In this document: positions 52,548-63,200 of the stretch, in pieces
How positions within the stretch are numbered: the stretch's first letter is position 1
How the letters are laid out: the number at the start of each line of letters is the position of its first letter
Assembly: GCA_947646735.1 (NCBI GenBank)
Contig: CANTFK010000863.1
Location: 459,940-523,939, forward strand
Source: Peronospora farinosa
Lineage: Eukaryota > Oomycota > Peronosporomycetes > Peronosporales > Peronosporaceae
Reading direction: 5' to 3'
Length of the DNA stretch: 64,000 nucleotides
Notes under the pieces: model-generated
Seen by the model: only the letters and a program-made list of their open reading frames with translations
What the model was told of the DNA's origin: nothing
Database searches by the model: none
Program-made: the position numbers and the translations under genes

Positions 52548-54089
52548 ATGGACGCGTCTGAGCTCACACCACGTCGTTCCAAGCGCGAACACCAGCCAAC
52601 GGCCAAAGCCGTGGCTTCTTTCTCAATTACTTCTGCTTCTTGTAGTACGTCTCGACGTTCTCAACGACGTCGTGTACCCCCTCCGTCCACGTCGTCGCTG
52701 GTTACAGTGACGTCACCTGCGTCATCTCGTCCCGTTTCTGTAACTGTTGAGACTGCTGTTGAACCCAATGGACAGCGTCGAAGACTTCGAGCAGCGGCCC
52801 ATACGAATGTATCCCAATGTGGGGTACACATTTCGTACCCCAAGGGGGTACACGATGACAATAAAATATTGGGTCAGTATTCGAGTCGGGAGTGTAAATT
52901 ATTGTGTGAAGTGATTTTAAGCCAATTAGAAAAACAGACACTGGCATTAACGGTATTGGATGAAAAGAAATCGCCAGGTATGAGGGGTACACTGGTGGTA
53001 TACAATAGGAAACAAAAGTGTACTCATTCTCTTGTATGAATTTATAATGTTACAGCATTTATCAAGTGGAAACTAGTCGCCAAGACAATGGAATTGAGCC
53101 ATAACATTCCCATGACACCTCAAGAATGTCAATTATTATGGAAATTTTTGGCTTATGGTCAAAAAAATGTACTTCCAGACGGAGAGACAGAAGAATTGTT
53201 ACCAGATTCAGAGGAGGAAGAATTTTATCAAAGTCCTAAGGAAATCAATGCTCGAGTGGCTGCTGAACAAGTAAAAAATGCAGAAAAGAAGCAAGAAGAG
53301 AAGATGCAAATTGTTGCAAGTGACGAGATCACAGATGAAGGTCAATACAAACAAAATGCTGCTACAGAAGAAAGAGCTGCAAGAAAGAGTGATGAGGTAC
53401 AAGAGAACAAGGCCAATGAGCTCGAGGAGAAAAGCGAGTCGGGAATCCGATTGTATCCGACCTATTCACTGCCTACGGGAGCACCGGACGCCTGGTATCG
53501 TCCATTTGGTCCGAAAGACGCATTGCCACTGACCTTCGTGGCGTCGAGGTTTCTTCGGCGAAAACCAACACCATCGCCAGCTCAGTCGCGATTTGAGCAA
53601 TCGACAGTCACGACAGTACCAAGTGCTACAGAAATGGTCGATCTGAAACGAAAACAAGCAGTGCTGGCAAACCGTACCGAAGCAGCTAAAAAGCCAAAGT
53701 GTATTACGCCCGTGGTGGCGACACCTCCGCACACATACAAGCCGTCGTCGTTCCCACCTCTTGCTGTGACCCGCGCTCGATCCGAGCTCGATTTCTTTGA
53801 GCTCCGTCTTCGAGAAGAACAAGCGAAAAAATTGCCTGGTACCACATTCGCGCTCTCGGCTGCAGACGTTCAACGTCGGTTTGGAGAGGCATCTGCCGAA
53901 GTTCGTCGCCAGTGTCAAACATTGGCTGCGTATGATGTTGAACGGTTTAACCGAGACATTCTGCGCGTGCATGCTCGGCAGAAAGCGACCACCGCTGGCA
54001 ATACGATACCGAAACCAAGTGTGGCCTCAACTTCATCGTCAGCATCAATACCAGCTGCGTCGCCTTCACAGACAAGCACCACCACTTAG
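52548..54089 (+). CDS. SANT/Myb-like nuclear protein, 2 exons
   Basis: Exon 1 is 52548-52977 and exon 2 is 53056-54089, with a 78-bp intron (GTATGA..TTACAG); the product is 487 aa. The join restores a Myb/SANT-like helical segment: SSRECKLLCEVILSQLEKQTL..FIKWKLVAKTMELSHNIPMTPQECQLLWKFLAYG, with Trp residues spaced as in SANT repeats. Before it is a basic, Ser/Arg-rich region; after it come an acidic patch (LLPDSEEEEF), a Glu/Lys coiled coil, and a conserved-looking C-terminal part (DAWYRPFGPKDALPLTF). The likely role is a chromatin or transcription protein. I cannot name the family more closely. The ATG at 52548 is the first in frame. Confidence 0.82.
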
Positions 54090-55139
54090 CAAGCACAGCT
54101 ATTGCTGAAAATGCAGCTGCAAGCAAGACCAAGGCTCCCCATTCTGCTTGCGCACGTCGCAGCAGTGACTGCAGTAGTTGCAAAGATTGAAAGCAATGTC
54201 TCACCGAGAAATGCTTCCAGTGTGTGTCGAACAGGTTACATTTGCAGAAAGAGGATGAAGGAATAACGTTTGATATTCCAATGACTCGACGTAATGAACC
54301 AATTGCCTCGTACTCGTGAGACGTGTGCTGATGTGACACAAGATCAAATCTGTCGCCAACGCACGATGTCCATGTCGCTTATATGTGGAAAATAGTTGGT
54401 ATACGGAGTGCAAAGGCGGCTGCGTGCACCAGGGACAGAATGGCTACGAAAACAAAAACCACACTGGCGCAGAAGTCATGGTCGTGTTTAGAAAGAGACA
54501 CCGGCAAGAGGACTCCGTTGGTCCAGAATGACAATGTAGCACACGCCAGAGTATACTGGACGCGTTTTCAAGACCCAAACCATGCCTCTGATTCTAAACG
54601 AATACGCCGCCATCATGTTCTTCGAGTTATACAACTCCTCGGACCTACGACAGCATCAAAAAGTCAATTCCTCGTCTGAAGACAGTTCCCGTGCTGGCTG
54701 TGCAGATCGTGCACGACGTGAGCAAGGCAATTGGGGGCAATCTGCCTTTTACAACGTGGGCTTTGGATGCTGCCTAATCTTGGGTTCGCCAGCTCGATGC
54801 TCGATGTTGTCCAACCCATTCTTGGCACAGGCGCTGCTCACAGCCATGTTAACACCGAAGCATTGTGCAGTATCAGCTTCCTAGACAGAAACGTACACGG
54901 GCAGAATGATAGCGCCCATCGTGCCGAGCCGAGGCAAGTGCTGCACCCGACATCTGCCAATCGGCTGCAAAACCCGCCACGTCAGTATCGTCGACGTTTG
55001 GCTGCAGGTCAATGTGGATCATTCAGCAGATGAAATATCTGTGCTGCTCAAACTGCGAAGGAGCCAAACAATCAGCTCCACAGTAACAATTAGCAACCCT
55101 GGAAAGAGAAGCGACGAGGTCGAAGTCCATATTAGGCCC
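54090..55139. other. Decayed coding-like sequence, unassigned
   Basis: Several plus-strand fragments look protein-like but shift frame every 100-200 bp (AIGGNLPFTTWALDAA near 54730-54775, GFASSMLDVVQPILGT near 54785-54832, KTRHVSIVDVWLQVNVDHS near 54970-55025). On the minus strand, SFWTNGVLLPVSLSKHD and FVFVAILSLVHAAAFAL near 54430-54530 look like parts of a membrane protein. I can name neither; probably one or more pseudogenes. Confidence 0.4.
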
Positions 55140-55759
55140 GTGGCAGCAACCAATTTGAGAGGATCGTCAGCCTACGGACTACTTTGGACATTGTCTGACA
55201 AGACAATAGTGCCGAAGGATGTGTATGTGAACGCATCAAGACGTGCAGATTGTGGCATATGTGGATGCTGATTTGAGAAATGAAAGAGATGATCGATGCT
55301 CTGTGGCCGGATATGGACTGCAAATGGAGGGCTGTACTTACGCATATACAAGCCACAAACAATGATTGATTACTGATGATACATGCTGTTCCGAGTTTGT
55401 GGCTGCGGCTGAATGCAGCACGATGATAATGTGGACGCACACTATGTGTCAAGAGCTTGGGGTGAGTCGCAAAAAGACTCATTATATGAAGATACTTAAG
55501 CGGCTATAAAGTGATCGAAGCATACACAGGGGACTACAAATTGAAGAGTGTAGATCTCAAGTACCACAAGATACGAGATCATGTGGAGAAAGACGAGTTT
55601 GCTTTGGTATACTGCCCGTGAGAAGACATGCTGGCAGACATCTTCACCAAGCCTCTTGGACCTACGCAATTTAAGAAGTTACGGCACATGTTGAATATGG
55701 TCGTAGTGCCTACTAGCAACACCACACCACAAGACATCAGAGACAACGGAGTGGGAGTG
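55140..55759 (+). pseudogene. Copia pol fragment: RNase H and 3' end
   Basis: In shifting frames the plus strand encodes the end of a Ty1/copia polyprotein. YGLLWTLSDKTI comes first, then AYVDADLRNERDDRCSVAGYGLQMEGCTYAYTSHKQ near 55245-55360. Next is SEFVAAAECSTMIMW..QELGV near 55385-55465, then DLKYHKIRDHVEKDEFALVYC and the terminal MLADIFTKPLGPTQFKKLRHML near 55550-55695. A stop (TGA at 55619) and several frame shifts kill it. It ends at a polypurine tract, GGAGTGGGAG (55750-55759), directly before an LTR. Confidence 0.87.
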
Positions 55760-56038
55760 TGACGAAGTACAAGATGTCGTGTCCCTGATTCTAAGTGGGA
55801 CATCGAACAGTTAGTCGTATGATGCTGGGACGCATCGTTACAGTTGACAGTTGAGGTATATCTGTTGGTATACACTGTAGTCGAGTCTAACCGAAGAGGT
55901 CGTCACCTAGGAGGTTCTTTCCTCCTCAATCTCACAGTTGCTCAGTGGGAAGCAAGTGTTCCGTGTTATACCCCCTACTCTGTATTGTGAACCCTACAGA
56001 ACGGCGACACTCACCTGCACAGTGTGATAAGTGTGACA
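55760..56038 (+). repeat. Copia LTR, plus orientation (279 bp)
   Basis: It starts TGTGACGAAG right after the polypurine tract and ends GTGTGACA right before the primer-binding site, the canonical TG...CA form. The reverse complement at 56933-57207 is a nearly identical copy. Confidence 0.87.
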
Positions 56039-56109
56039 GGTTATGAGCCCAAGTCTTCTTGCACTGTTCAAATAACATATCAACACAATGTCTGGAGTGA
56101 GTGAGAAGT
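56039..56109 (+). pseudogene. Copia PBS, leader and first codons of gag
   Basis: GGTTATGAGCCC (56039-56050) abuts the LTR and matches the expected complement of a tRNA-Met anticodon arm. The leader leads to the gag ATG at 56088 (MSGVSEK). Homology to the other copy stops at about 56109, where the sequence switches to minus-strand gag. Confidence 0.75.
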
Positions 56110-56883
56110 GTGACGCCAACTCCGATTCTGCTCGAAGAGCATTCATCACTTGTGCCGACGACGGAGTCAAACGCTGATCCACGGGGTCGTAATGCTTAGA
56201 GAATTGCATAACCACTTCACGATGTGTCTGCAACACATTGCTCATAATTACCTCGGCAAACTCTTGATCAGAGATGACTATTTGTATGTTGCAGCTCATG
56301 CTGCTGAAGTTCCATCTCACGTAGCCATTCATTCATGCGTATACTTGTTTGCATACAGCAGTTGTCGTGCAAAGATGTAATTATCGTACTCTCTTTTGGT
56401 TTGCTTATCGATAAAGCTCGATCACATCACGTGAGCGCTTGTCTCGTGACAGATAAGCTCAGCATCTGCTGTTAGAATACCATGCAGAATACCACCACGA
56501 GCAACAGTATCCACACATCAATGCGTCGTAAGAAAGTTTCCAGCTCAACTGCATACAGATCAAAAGTTCCATGCATGATCGGCAATTTATTGTCTAGCTT
56601 CATCCCAAATCCACCATCAGATACTTGATGAACCTCACGCATAGGATGAAGTATCCCTCCAGCTCCAGGTAGTGGACCACCAGCAATAGGCCTTCCCGCC
56701 GTAAAATCCTGATCCAGGTAACGGGATAGCTGGTTGAATGGTTGCGGTGGCAAAATCCCCACTCAATCCACTAGGTGCAATACCAGACGTCACAGTACTC
56801 ACAGCGGTCGTAACATTACTCAAACTCGTCAATACATCACTAGTGGCTGTATCGTTCGACGACTTCTTACTCACTCCAGACAT
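56110..56883 (-). pseudogene. Copia gag, inverted and truncated
   Basis: The minus strand starts at the ATG at 56883 (MSGVSKKSSNDTATSDVLTS), continues FATATIQPFNQLSRYLDQDF after a frameshift near 56745, and PIMHGTFDLYAVELETFLRRIDVW. After a gap with stops comes AEVIMSNVLQTHREVVMQFSKHYDP..SAQVMNALRAESELAS near 56110-56260, typical copia gag helices. It runs head-on into the plus-strand gag start at about 56109. Confidence 0.82.
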
Positions 56884-56920
56884 TGTGCTGATATGTTACT
56901 TGGACAGTGCAAAAAGACTT

Positions 56921-56932
56921 GGGCTCATAACC
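56921..56932 (-). other. Copia primer-binding site (half-tRNA-Met type)
   Basis: On the minus strand this reads GGTTATGAGCCC, directly after the LTR end. Its complement GGGCTCATAACC carries the CAT anticodon in the context of the tRNA-Met anticodon arm. Drosophila copia and yeast Ty5 are known to use such an internally cleaved tRNA-iMet as primer. Confidence 0.7.
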
Positions 56933-57207
56933 TGTCACACTTGCCACACTGCGCAGGTGAGTGTCGCCGTTCCTACTCTGTATTGTAGGGAATATATAAC
57001 ACGGAACACTTGCTTTCCACTGAGCAACTGTGAGATTGAGGAGGAAAGAACCTCCTAGGTGACGACCTCTTCGGTTAGACTCGACTACAGTGTATACCAA
57101 CAGATATACCTCAACTGTCAACTGTAACGATGCGTCCCAGCATCATACGACTAACTGTTCGATGTCCCACTTAGAATCAGGGACACGACATCTTGTACTT
57201 CGTCACA
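56933..57207 (-). repeat. Copia LTR, minus orientation (275 bp)
   Basis: Its minus strand starts TGTGACGAAG at 57207 and ends TGTGACA at 56933. It differs from the plus LTR by a handful of bases and a small indel around the TATTCCCTACAATACAG segment. It serves as the 5' LTR of the inverted gag. Confidence 0.87.
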
Positions 57208-59395
57208 GATGAAGATGATGGTGCACAAAACGTGTGCATGTGCATTGGTCTTCTCATCTTCTACATCACTACGATGTCGCTTATAACGATGTATAACCCA
57301 TGACCATCCAGCAGATGGCTGTACGAAACCCCACAAGACTATTGACGAGACAATGACCGAAACGATCGAGGCGTGCAGAGATTGTTGAGCACGCCAATAA
57401 TCGAACTGATACGATCCCCAATGAGCCCCGATGATGGAATGTAAGCTGTTCAGCGAAGTTGGGCATCAGCATCCTTGGGGTAGGACAAGAGTGCGCTTCT
57501 GCTGCGTCGTCGAAGGCCAAGTGAGACAGCGAAATCGTTATAAGGATCCTTAGTTGTTCTTGCCCGTTTTCAGGTCTGGACACTTCTGATGCCGCTACAC
57601 ATAGTCTGCTCCTGTCCCGATCCTTATACAATATACCATTGGTGATGATGACGTATGGATAACTCCCTGAACGTGTGCAATAGGAACATCGAATGGTCTA
57701 TTTTACCACTCCAGTCGTGCCGAGATGTTTAAAGTCTTAACAGTAGAGCCCTTACTTTTCTCACTCCAGTCGATTAGTTATCCATCAGAGCTCTATGGCA
57801 GTAAAAACAATTCCAACGTTACGTGCAGGTCATCATCAAACCAAAATTGGCGAGGGTCGAAATCGCGTGCACCTTTCGACGCTTAAACGTCGTTATCTAT
57901 AAGTGCCTCTACGTTTACGGTATTATTCTTAATTGGCCTCCGATTCTAAGCAGCATCCAATGGCCGTGGACGGTCGGTCATCTCTGTGGGTTGTAGTCGC
58001 AATCTTGAAGCTGTATACACTTTTTACAGTGGCTGGCAAGACAACGCGGTCTCCCGCATTGGAATGCTGACGACAAATTGTCGTGCACTAATTGGCAACG
58101 TCGCATTGATGGCTAGATGGTCGACATTGCGATGTACAGACTAGGTGAACATTCCACGCGCCAGACGCGTCGTAAGAAATCCGGCAGATGTGATGGCATG
58201 CCCAATCCAGTGACTTGTTCTAGAGCTTTTGGGCCACGGTCCTCGTGATCCTGTTAACCTGAACGCCTTCGTGGAAGTGGCTGCGATAAAGATTTGGGAC
58301 ACGGAATGCCGTCGTACGAGCTGGGGTCAGCCGACCAAGCAGGCGTAGACACCCGTTTGTCATTAGTGATACAAATAGCTATGCCTGCCGTCGAGCTCCG
58401 AACTTGGCCACGAGACAAGTCGACCCGGAGTTGGGCAATCTCGCTTCCAGCGAAAAAGCCTCGTCGATCGACGAGCGGGTGGGATTCCGGCGTACACTGC
58501 GCTTAGTGACCTGGAAAAGTGCAAGAGCTTCGACTTACCTTTGAATTGAGGTCACAGAAATTTAGAGGGTCCAACTGTCTTCATTCGTCGGAAGTTAACT
58601 CATTAAGTATGTAGTTTTTGTGGTCCTCCCTATATCTCAATTGCCCCGGTCATGATTTCTTCGGTTGCACGAGGGTATCCAGCTTGGCCGATGTGCAGAA
58701 AATGTTATAACGCTTCATCTTTGATATTAAATTGCGTCGTCATACTCCTCTTTTTCTTCGTTGTCATCTTCTTCTTGGTCATCTGTATCAAAGTCGTCGA
58801 AGTGGATAGCTCGCTCCACTCCATATCTGCGGGGTGATGCTTGGTCTCACCGAGTCCGACTCCGCGTGCGACAACCTCCTGGCTTGTGTCTCTCGTAATT
58901 CTTGGTTCGTTGACCATTTTACTCGTACGTGATTGCATTGCACTTGCGAAAACAATCGCACACCCTGAATTTTCGGGTCGAGACACCAATTGTGGTATTG
59001 TAAATGAGTGGAAACGGATATTATTATGCTTTCAGCGCACTAACACAACATTTGTCGAATAAGTCGGCGAAGTTGGGCTTACTTCGAAGTTTGCCCTGAC
59101 GATAATTTGAGTGAGGTTGACGTATATTTGTGAAACGGTGGTGGTCGAAAAACGTCGCAAACGCGATGGCGAACGATGATTGGTCGAGACACTCGCAAGT
59201 TAGTTCACATCACGACCAGAAAAGTTGTGATAGAAGGAGTATCACAAAATGCGAAAATTTCTCTAGTTGGAACTATATGCTTGACGAGTGAAGAAAAATT
59301 GACGGGTTACTATTCGATGAAACCAACAATCGACGGTCAATACTCGACGAAACCAAAATTCGTCTACCGAAGACGCGACGACCGAAGACGCTAGA
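57208..59395. other. Gene-poor stretch between Copia relic and tandem array
   Basis: No family is recognised. A minus-strand frame at 58705-58989 (94 aa, Lys/Thr-rich end) has no ATG-supported domain. A short imperfect repeat (ATTCGATGAAACCAACAATCG versus ACTCGACGAAACCAAAATTCG, 59312-59363) lies just before the array. Confidence 0.45.
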
Positions 59396-59481
59396 CGTGG
59401 GAGAGCAGCGATAGCACTTGCGGATGGACAGATGATGAGGACGAAGAAGAAGACGAAGACGTGGAAAGAGATCAGCAAATG
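59396..59481 (+). pseudogene. 3' fragment of the FCS-like gene at the array edge
   Basis: Only the last 28 codons are present (WESSDSTCGWTD..EDEDVERDQQM, stop at 59481), with three extra acidic codons compared with the downstream copies. The upstream part is replaced by unrelated sequence, so it is a truncated copy at the array boundary. Confidence 0.85.
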
Positions 59482-60211
59482 TGATCAAGACGCAGTTAAA
59501 TAGGTATAGTGAGCTGTAGAACAGTAGGCGTTTCAACTAACGTGACAATTGACGTATTGTACAACTTGAAGTGGATGTACAACTTGAAGTGGACCTTTTA
59601 GCTTTCTCGGATTGGTCGGTTTAAATGCTACGATAGACGATGCTGAACAGTCTGAAATGTAGATATTCAAGCTTGTAGTTCCATTGTCCGTCTGAAAGTC
59701 TTCACCCATGGTCTCTTATTCCTCGCGCTAGCAATTTGCTCCACTCTCCCTACAGCATACGCTCCAAGTCTCGATATTTTACAGCCATGCACTTGACTCA
59801 TTACAAACAGCCAAAAGATGTCCTCTCCGCAGTTTGAGTGCTGGCGCATGGCATGTGCATTGCGTTTTCGGCATCCACAACATTAATTCGCAAGATATTT
59901 TGCACGTCTCAGCGTGGATAACTTGTGGTCTCTGTTTGCTTGTCGAAAGCTGCAATTTGTGACCGAGAATTCGCCTCCTGATCAGGACCAGGAACCCTCA
60001 AATATTACTTTGCCATCTTTGAATGACGTCCATGTTGCTTGACTGACCGCCTTTTTGTAAACCAGCGACCAACTACATGAAAGCGGAGGTCCATTTAATG
60101 GACACCATCTTTAAACATTAGATTATGAAAACGGGTATCACTTGCTCCAGCAAATCATGCACGCGCGCATCTACGTCCAGGCCCTGCTAGCAGTCTAGCA
60201 TGAGGTCTGTG

Positions 60212-60590
60212 TATGCATTTGATTACAATCGAGCTATCTACAGCGAGAACAACACGTTTGTGGATAAGTAGCTCGCGTCGTAACTATTGACTGACCGACA
60301 TCAACACAAAGCGAAGATCGAAATGTCTCAGTACCACGTCAACTCGCAAGCTATGAGTCGGTACACAGTGGCCAGGTTCTTTCGATTTCAGTGGAGTTAT
60401 ATAGCAGCCCAACATGATGTTTGTGTGTCTCCATTTGATTTTGATTACAACGGGTTCATGGAAAGAGCAGCTCGCTTGGTTCGTAACTATTGACTCATCA
60501 GATACCGACCGACATCAACGATAATGCTACAATCAAGATGTCTCATACGACGTCGAGCAGCCAAGCTCTGAGTCGGTACACAGTGAGTCT
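60212..60590 (+). repeat. Two divergent sub-repeats (period about 215 bp) inside the unit
   Basis: 60212-60370 and 60434-60590 share TTTGATTACAA, GTAACTATTGACT, CCGACCGACATCAAC-like blocks and the peptide frame MS....SQA.SRYTV. The second copy has a good donor (ACA|GTGAGT at 60583) and a downstream acceptor (ATTGCAG). They may be remnants of an upstream exon, but no complete spliced frame was found. The same pair recurs 1,849 bp downstream. Confidence 0.55.
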
Positions 60591-60772
60591 TTGAATCAGA
60601 GCTTTTGCTTACCTCGTCGCAAATATTGCAGTCCAATCCGTGAAATCGTAGGCAGTTTCGTCCAAAGTGGCCAAGGCATTTGATCATTGAGTCGACTCAG
60701 TCACCCGAGTCTTTTTCTTAGTTTTCAGTTCGAGTTTTCGAAGCAACTATACACAAAGCGTAGCAACAGATC

Positions 60773-61351
60773 ATGACTCTTACATCACGCATTCGAAGCA
60801 AACACCCCAAGTCTGTCTGTCGGCAAGCTAACAAGACGACAAACAGTCGAGCTCAACAAGTTGATGCATCGTCACCAAGCTTTGCGTCACGAATGATTCA
60901 GTTTATCTTTCACAGAAAGCGACGTATTGCAGACCAGCGATCCAAGTCTTGGTCAGGGCGACCGGTCCCAACGACTTCATGTCACCAAGCCAGCGCCAAC
61001 ATCGCAATCTCCAGCGGACTTCGTTGCTCTGCTCCGTCTGCAGTACGATCTTCAGAGTCTGTGCGAGTGCAGCGATCACAAAGTCAAGGAGCTCCTGACA
61101 GTGGGTACAACGAAGCTCGATGGCGGCAACTACAGTCGCGCTGTGCCAACTGCGAGCGTCTTTTCTTCACGTCCCTCCCATCATTAGCTGGTGCTGGTGG
61201 TCGATTCTGCTCACTGGACTGCAAGGCAAATCTCGAGTACATGAATCAGCTTCAGGAAGTGATGGATGCGACGTGGGAGAGCAGCGATAGCACTTGCGGA
61301 TGGACAGATGAGGACGAAGACGAAGACGTGGAAAGAGATCAGCAAATGTGA
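60773..61351 (+). CDS. FCS-like zinc-finger protein, array copy 1
   Basis: The 192-aa, basic then acidic protein is of unknown family. The first 110 residues are Ser/Arg-rich and disordered-looking. Residues about 128-152 hold a four-Cys motif CANCERLFF...GRFCSLDC (CX2C...FCSX2C), which resembles FCS/FLZ-type zinc fingers used in protein-protein contact. The end is very acidic (DEDEDEDVERD). No signal peptide or membrane segment is present. The ATG is preceded by a 70-bp pyrimidine-rich leader (TCTTTTTCTTAGTTTTCAG), which could be a splice acceptor, so an upstream exon is possible. It differs from copy 2 by 3 amino acids (P/S, G/A, L/F) and 2 silent changes. Confidence 0.65.
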   Translation: MTLTSRIRSKHPKSVCRQANKTTNSRAQQVDASSPSFASRMIQFIFHRKRRIADQRSKSWSGRPVPTTSCHQASANIAISSGLRCSAPSAVRSSESVRVQRSQSQGAPDSGYNEARWRQLQSRCANCERLFFTSLPSLAGAGGRFCSLDCKANLEYMNQLQEVMDATWESSDSTCGWTDEDEDEDVERDQQM

Positions 61352-62621
61352 TCAAGACGCAGTTAAATAGGTATAGTGAGCTGTAGAACAGTAGGCGTTT
61401 CAACTAACGTGACAATTGACGTATTGTACAACTTGAAGTGGACCTTTTAGCTTTCTCGGATTGGTCGGTTTAAATGCTACGATAGACGATGCTGAACAGT
61501 CTGAAATGTAGATATTCAAGCTTGTAGTTCCATTGTCCGTCTGAAAGTCTTCACCCATGGTCTCTTATTCCTCGCGCTAGCAATTTGCTCCACAGTACGT
61601 ACAGCATACGCTCCAAGCCTAGATATTTTACAGCCATGCACTTGACTCATTACAAACAGCCAAAAGATGTCCTCTCCGCAGTTTGAGTGCTGGCGCATGG
61701 CATGTGCATTGCGTTTTCGGCATCCACAACATTAATTCGCAAGATATTTTGCACGTCTCAGCGTGGATAACTTGTGGTCTCTGTTTGCTTGTCGAAAGCT
61801 GCAATTTGTGACCGAGAATTCGCCTCCTGATCAGGACCAGGAACCCTCAAATATTACTTTGCCATCTTTGAATGACGTCCATGTTGCTTGACTGACCGCC
61901 TTTTTGTAAACCAGCAACCAACTACATGAAAGCGGAGGTCCATTTAATGGACACCATCTTTAAACATTAGATTATGAAAACGGGTATCACTTGCTCCAGC
62001 AAATCATGCACGCGCGCATCTACGTCCAGGCCCTGCTAGCAGTCTAGCATGAGGTCTGTGTATGCATTTGATTACAATCGAGCTATCTACAGCGAGAACA
62101 ACACGTTTGTGGATAAGTAGCTCGCGTCGTAACTATTGACTGACCGACATCAACACAAAGCGAAGATCGAAATGTCTCAGTACCACGTCAACTCGCAAGC
62201 TATGAGTCGGTACACAGTGACCAGGTTCTTTCGATTTCAGTGGAGTTATATAGCAGCCCAACATGATGTTTGTGTGTCTCCATTTGATTTTGATTACAAC
62301 GGGTTCATGGAAAGAGCAGCTCGCTTGGTTCGTAACTATTGACTCATCAGATACCGACCGACATCAACGATAATGCTACAATCAAGATGTCTCATACGAC
62401 GTCGAGCAGCCAAGCTCTGAGTCGGTACACAGTGAGTCTTTGAATCAGAGCTTTTGCTTACCTCGTCGCAAATATTGCAGTCCAATCCGTGAAATCGTAG
62501 GCAGTTTCGTCCAAAGTGGCCAAGGCATTTGATCATTGAGTCGACTCAGTCACCCGAGTCTTTTTCTTAGTTTTCAGTTCGAGTTTTCGAAGCAACTATA
62601 CACAAAGCGTAGCAACAGATC

Positions 62622-63200
62622 ATGACTCTTACATCACGCATTCGAAGCAAACACCCCAAGTCTGTCTGTCGGCAAGCTAACAAGACGACAAACAGTCGAG
62701 CTCAACAAGTTGATGCATCGTCACCAAGCTTTGCGTCACGAATGATTCAGTTTATCTTTCACAGAAAGCGACGTATTGCAGACCAGCGATCCAAGTCTTG
62801 GTCAGGACGACCGGTTCCAACGACTTCATGTCACCAAGCCAGCGCCAACATCGCAATCTCCAGCGGACTTCGTTGCTCTGCTCCGTCTGCAGTACGATCT
62901 TCAGAGTCTGTGCGAGTGCAGCGATCACAAAGTCAAGGAGCTCCTGACAGTGGGTACAACGAAGCTCGATGGCGGCAACTACAGTCGCGCTGTGCCAACT
63001 GCGAGCGTCTTTTCTTCACGTCCCTCTCATCATTAGCTGGTGCTGCTGGTCGATTCTGCTCACTGGACTGCAAGGCAAATCTCGAGTACATGAATCAGTT
63101 TCAGGAAGTGATGGATGCGACGTGGGAGAGCAGCGATAGCACTTGCGGATGGACAGATGAGGACGAAGACGAAGACGTGGAAAGAGATCAGCAAATGTGA
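62622..63200 (+). CDS. FCS-like zinc-finger protein, array copy 2
   Basis: This is the 192-aa twin of the 60773-61351 gene, exactly 1,849 bp downstream. All four putative zinc Cys are kept (CANCERLFF...GRFCSLDC). Substitutions relative to copy 1 fall in the loop between the Cys pairs (SLSSLAGAA) and just after them (NQFQEV). The open frame kept intact in both copies favours a real gene, but identity this high means selection cannot be judged from two copies. Confidence 0.65.
   Translation: MTLTSRIRSKHPKSVCRQANKTTNSRAQQVDASSPSFASRMIQFIFHRKRRIADQRSKSWSGRPVPTTSCHQASANIAISSGLRCSAPSAVRSSESVRVQRSQSQGAPDSGYNEARWRQLQSRCANCERLFFTSLSSLAGAAGRFCSLDCKANLEYMNQFQEVMDATWESSDSTCGWTDEDEDEDVERDQQM

Noticed and set aside
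53947..54339. 130-aa minus-strand frame overlapping the SANT-like gene end
   Set aside because: It has no ATG-supported domain and overlaps a coding exon; the hydrophobic stretch may belong to a decayed gene but cannot be assigned.
59273..59536. Minus-strand frame MKRLLFYSSLYLFNCVLITFADLF, looking like a signal peptide, in each unit
   Set aside because: The continuation is the antisense of the acidic tail of the FCS-like gene and differs in frame between units, so a secreted peptide is unlikely.
59667..59849. 60-aa minus-strand frame repeated in every array unit
   Set aside because: Repetition only reflects the array; no domain, signal peptide or promoter is seen.
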